Positions 60,733 through 64,000 of a DNA stretch of 64,000 nucleotides are shown here, in pieces (position 1 is the first letter of the stretch; every line of letters starts with the position of its first letter). The stretch is from assembly GCA_028551475.1 (NCBI GenBank), contig CM052361.1:4223501-4287500 (forward strand). Reading direction: 5' to 3'. This stretch comes from Casuarina equisetifolia (lineage: Eukaryota; Streptophyta; Magnoliopsida; Fagales; Casuarinaceae). Made by a program: the position numbers and the translations under genes. The notes below the pieces were generated by a model, which had not been told where the DNA came from, did no database searches, and saw nothing but the letters and a program-made list of their open reading frames with translations.

Positions 60733-63700
60733 CTCCTCCTTAATGCATTTTTCGCTTACTCCAAGCATGCTTCGAAATGTTTCAAACTTATTTTTCGGCA
60801 AGGACTTTGTGAAGATATCTGCAATTTGATTTTGAGCTTTGCAGTACGTAATTTTGATCTCCTTTTGAGTAGAAGTTTCTCGAAGAAAATGATGCTTTAC
60901 TGCAATATGCTTGGTTCTGTTATGAAGCACTAGATTCTTTGACATAGCAATAGCAGATTTGTTGTCGCAGAAGACTTTTGTTAGATCTTTTTGTTTTTCA
61001 CCCACATCAGCAAGAATTCTCTGAAGCTATATAGCTTGTGTTGCACATTCTGCAGTTGAAATATATTCTGCTTCTGCAGTAGATAATGCTACATAATCCT
61101 ACTTTTTTGACAACCAAGAGAAAAATCCAGAACCCAATGTGAAAGCATAACCTGATGTGCTCTTCGTGTCATCAACTAAGCCACCCATATCACTGTCTGT
61201 ATATTCAATTAATTTGGGTTCTGCAATTGTCTTGTACCAAATACCATAATTCCTTGTACCTTGTAGATATCTGAGAATTCTTTTGGCAGCTGTAAAATGA
61301 ACTTCACTTGGATTTTGCATGAATCTTGAAAGTAAACTTGTGGCATACATAATATCAGGTCTTGTAGTAGTCAAATAAAGTAAGCTGCCAATAAGACTTC
61401 TATAAATTGAACCATTCACCTTATTTGAACCATCTTCTTTCCTGAATTTTTCATTAGGCGTAAGTGGTGTACTTACTGACTTACAATTTTCCATCTTAAA
61501 TTTCTTCAACAGATTCTCAACATACTTTCTTTGAGAAATAAATATTCCTTTTTTTTCTTGACTTGCTTCAATACCGAGAAAGTAATTCATCAAACCCATA
61601 TCATTCATCTCAAAGTTTTTTATCATGTCATTTTTGAAATCTTGTATCATTCTTTCACTATTTCCAATGTAAATGATATCATCAACATATAAAGAGATGA
61701 TGAGTCTTTCAGACTTACCTTGAGTTTTGATATAAAGAGTAGGCTCACTTAAACTCCTCCCGAAACCTTGATTAATGAAATATTCATCAATCCTGCTATA
61801 TCATGCTCTTGGAGCTTGTTTAAGTCCATACAAGGCTTTTCTTAGTTTGTAAATTTTATCTTCAGATCCTTCTATCTCAAATCCTTGAGGTTAATCAACA
61901 AATATTTCTTCTTCTAAGAAACCATTAAGAAATGCAGATTTTACATCAAGCTGATAAATTTTCCATTTTCTATGAGCAACCAATGCAACAAGAGCCTTAA
62001 TTGTTTCTAATCTTGCAATTAGAGCAAAAGTTTCTACATAATCTACTCCAGGAATTTGTGAATATCCTTTTGCAACAAGTCTTGCTTTATTTTTTTGTAT
62101 TGTTCCATCAGGATTTAATTTTGTTCTATAAACCCATTTAACGCCAATAATTTCCTTGTTTTCAGGTTTGTCTACTAGTTCCCAAGTTTTATTCTTTTCA
62201 ATCATTTTAATCTCCTCCTCCATAGCCTTTTTCCATACAACATGTTTTGCTGCTTCTTCAAAACTTTCTGGTTCTAAAGAAACAAAATTACAAGTTTCAT
62301 ATATTTCTCTTAAAGATCTTACTCTTCTTAAAGAAGATTCTGAAGAAGATTCTTGTGGAGTTGGAGAAGACAAACCTGATGCTTCTAGAGTTGTTGGCGT
62401 TTGGGGTTCTTCTCTTTGTTCAGCGACCTCTTCTATGGGTTCTTGAATTGTTGGAATGTAAGCAGGTATTAGGACATTTTTCTTTTCAACTTTTTCTTCT
62501 TCCCAATTCCACTTTGCATTTTCATCAAATTCAACATCTCTACTGATTATTAATTTCTTTGTTCTTAGGCTATAAATTCGATATCCTTTTGATTGATCAC
62601 TATAGCCTAAGAATATACCTTTTTCAATTTTATGATCAAGCTTACTTCTTTTTTCTTCAGGTATATGCACATAACATATACAACCAAAGACTTTAAAATG
62701 TTTAGCTGATGGTTTTCTTCCTGTCCAAGCTTCAACTGGAGTTTTATTCTTTACTGCTTTAGTTGGACATCTATTTAGTAAATAAACTGCAGTGTATACA
62801 GCTTCAGCCCAAAAAGTTGTTGGCAGACCTTTTTCCTTTAACATTGATCTTGCCATTTCCATAACAGTTCTATTTTTCCTTTCTGATATTCCATTTTGCT
62901 GTGGAGTATATCTAACTGTTAATTGTCTTTCAATTCCTTCATCTTCACAGAACTTGTTAAATTCTTTTGAGGTATATTTTGTACCTCTATCACTTCTTAG
63001 CTTTTTAATGTAATGTCCACTTTGTTTTTCAACTAGATTTTTGAACTTCTTAAATATTCCAAAGACTTCTGATTTTTCTTTCATAAAATATACCCATGTC
63101 ATCCTTGTGTAATCATCAATAAATAAGATGAAATACTTGTTTTGTTGAAGAGATGGTGTTCTCATAGGCTCACAAACATCTGTATGTACTAATTCTAGCA
63201 AATCTTTAGCTCTCCATGCCTTTCCAGAAGGAAATGGTTGTCTTGGTTGTTTTCCAAGCATACATCCTTCACATACTTTATCAACTACTTCTATGCTTGG
63301 AAGATTTAACATCATTTTCTTTTGATGAAGTAATTTTAATCCATGAAAATTAAAGTGACCAAATCTTTTATGCCATAACCATGAATCATCAGTTTCAACT
63401 TTCATGGCAGTATGGAGAGCATATTTCCATTGAATAAGAAAATTTCTATTGTTCTGCATTTTTATTTTTGCTAAGACTAGAGATTTGTCATTTTTATCAT
63501 ATATAATACACAAATTTCTTTCAAAATGCATAACATATCCTTTTTCAACCATTTGTCCAACACTTAACAAATTTTGATATAGACTGGGAACTAATAAAAC
63601 ATCAGGAATAAACCTCACACCTTTCTTTGTTTCCACAGAAATAGTTCAGTTTCCTTTAACATTAACAAATTCTCCATTCCCAAGCTTAACTTTGGATTTA

Positions 63701-64000
63701 AATGATGGATCTAACTTTGTAAATATATTTTTATTCCCAGTCATGTGATTACTATAACCACTATCAAGAAACCAAGTATCACTTTCTTTTTCTGTTGTTT
63801 GACTTGTATAAAAGAGAACACCATGATTTTCTTCTTTAGATTCTTCTTCTTTTTCTTCAATATAATTGGCCTGATGATTATTTTTGTATCTACATGTCTT
63901 TTCAACATGGCCAAATCTTTTACATATTTTGCACTGTGGCTTTCCTTTAAACCAACAGTCTTTTTCCAAATGATTTGTCTTTTTGCATATATTACAAGGA
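60291..64000 (-). mobile_element. Ty1/copia LTR retrotransposon fossil, continues past the window
   Basis: Read on the minus strand from the window end: gag CCHC zinc-knuckle region (about 63860-64000), protease (about 63700-63780), integrase with GAG-pre-integrase and core (about 62650-63450), reverse transcriptase (about 61100-62150), RNase H (about 60740-61100), purine tract, 3' LTR. The domain order protease-integrase-RT-RNase H defines the copia superfamily. It is broken, with about four interruptions in the visible part. Long open stretches remain, so it is younger than the fossil at 55000-56170. Its age cannot be set without the other LTR. It sits inside R8. Confidence 0.92.

Noticed and set aside
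1-64000. Self-incompatibility locus
   Set aside because: Linked ligand and receptor genes recall an S locus, but nothing here shows pollen or pistil expression or matched alleles; kept only as an analogy.
1-64000. CRISPR arrays, operons, tRNA or rRNA genes
   Set aside because: The sequence is plant nuclear; repeats are transposon or block repeats, and no tRNA- or rRNA-like sequence was recognised by eye.

Overview
This is a plant nuclear window: about two-thirds A+T, rich in L1-type LINE and Ty1/copia debris, and carrying a cluster of CrRLK1L receptor kinases (malectin-like ectodomain, one membrane segment, cytoplasmic Ser/Thr kinase). The receptors have no visible introns. Most belong to the FERONIA branch: the shared kinase signatures fit, and the last residues of the first gene closely follow the FERONIA C-terminus. 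A dicotyledonous, possibly woody, plant is likely, but the species cannot be named from sequence alone.

The key content is a receptor-ligand neighbourhood. Eight receptor loci are labelled R1-R8. R1 (1-911) is the kinase end of a gene that begins outside the window. R2 (11353-13509) has an intact ectodomain but a kinase cut off in the activation loop. R3 (16886-19594) is full length apart from one nonsense codon. R4 (24397-26942) is split into an ectodomain frame and a membrane-kinase frame. R5 (30581-30658) keeps only its promoter and signal-peptide start. R6 (46056-48489, minus) is a different, At2g23200-like subtype. R7 (50023-52747) is a decayed FERONIA-like gene. R8 (59730-60290) is cut by a copia retrotransposon. 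Between R1 and R2 lie two minus-strand genes for divergent RALF-type secreted peptides (3689-4015 and 10046-10435). RALFs are the known ligand family of CrRLK1L receptors. The second is head-to-head with R2 across a 917-bp spacer.

The cluster grew by block duplication. The sequence between receptors repeats with the same parts in order: a block that follows the receptor, LINE and AT-rich debris, a short foldback repeat, a conserved segment 300-900 bp upstream of the ATG, and a pyrimidine-rich leader before the ATG. Nearly every receptor except the partial R1 carries a lesion, so this looks like a birth-and-death nursery or graveyard of receptors.

About 13.8 kb (19658-33479) reappears nearly identically at 33980-47791, and the two copies abut on either side of a run of exactly 500 N. 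This is best read as unmerged overlapping contig ends (or two haplotypes), not as a biological tandem duplication. R4, R5 and the visible part of R6 are therefore probably counted twice.

The right end (60291-64000) is a minus-strand Ty1/copia fossil whose LTR sits inside R8. An older, very decayed copia fragment lies at about 55000-56170.
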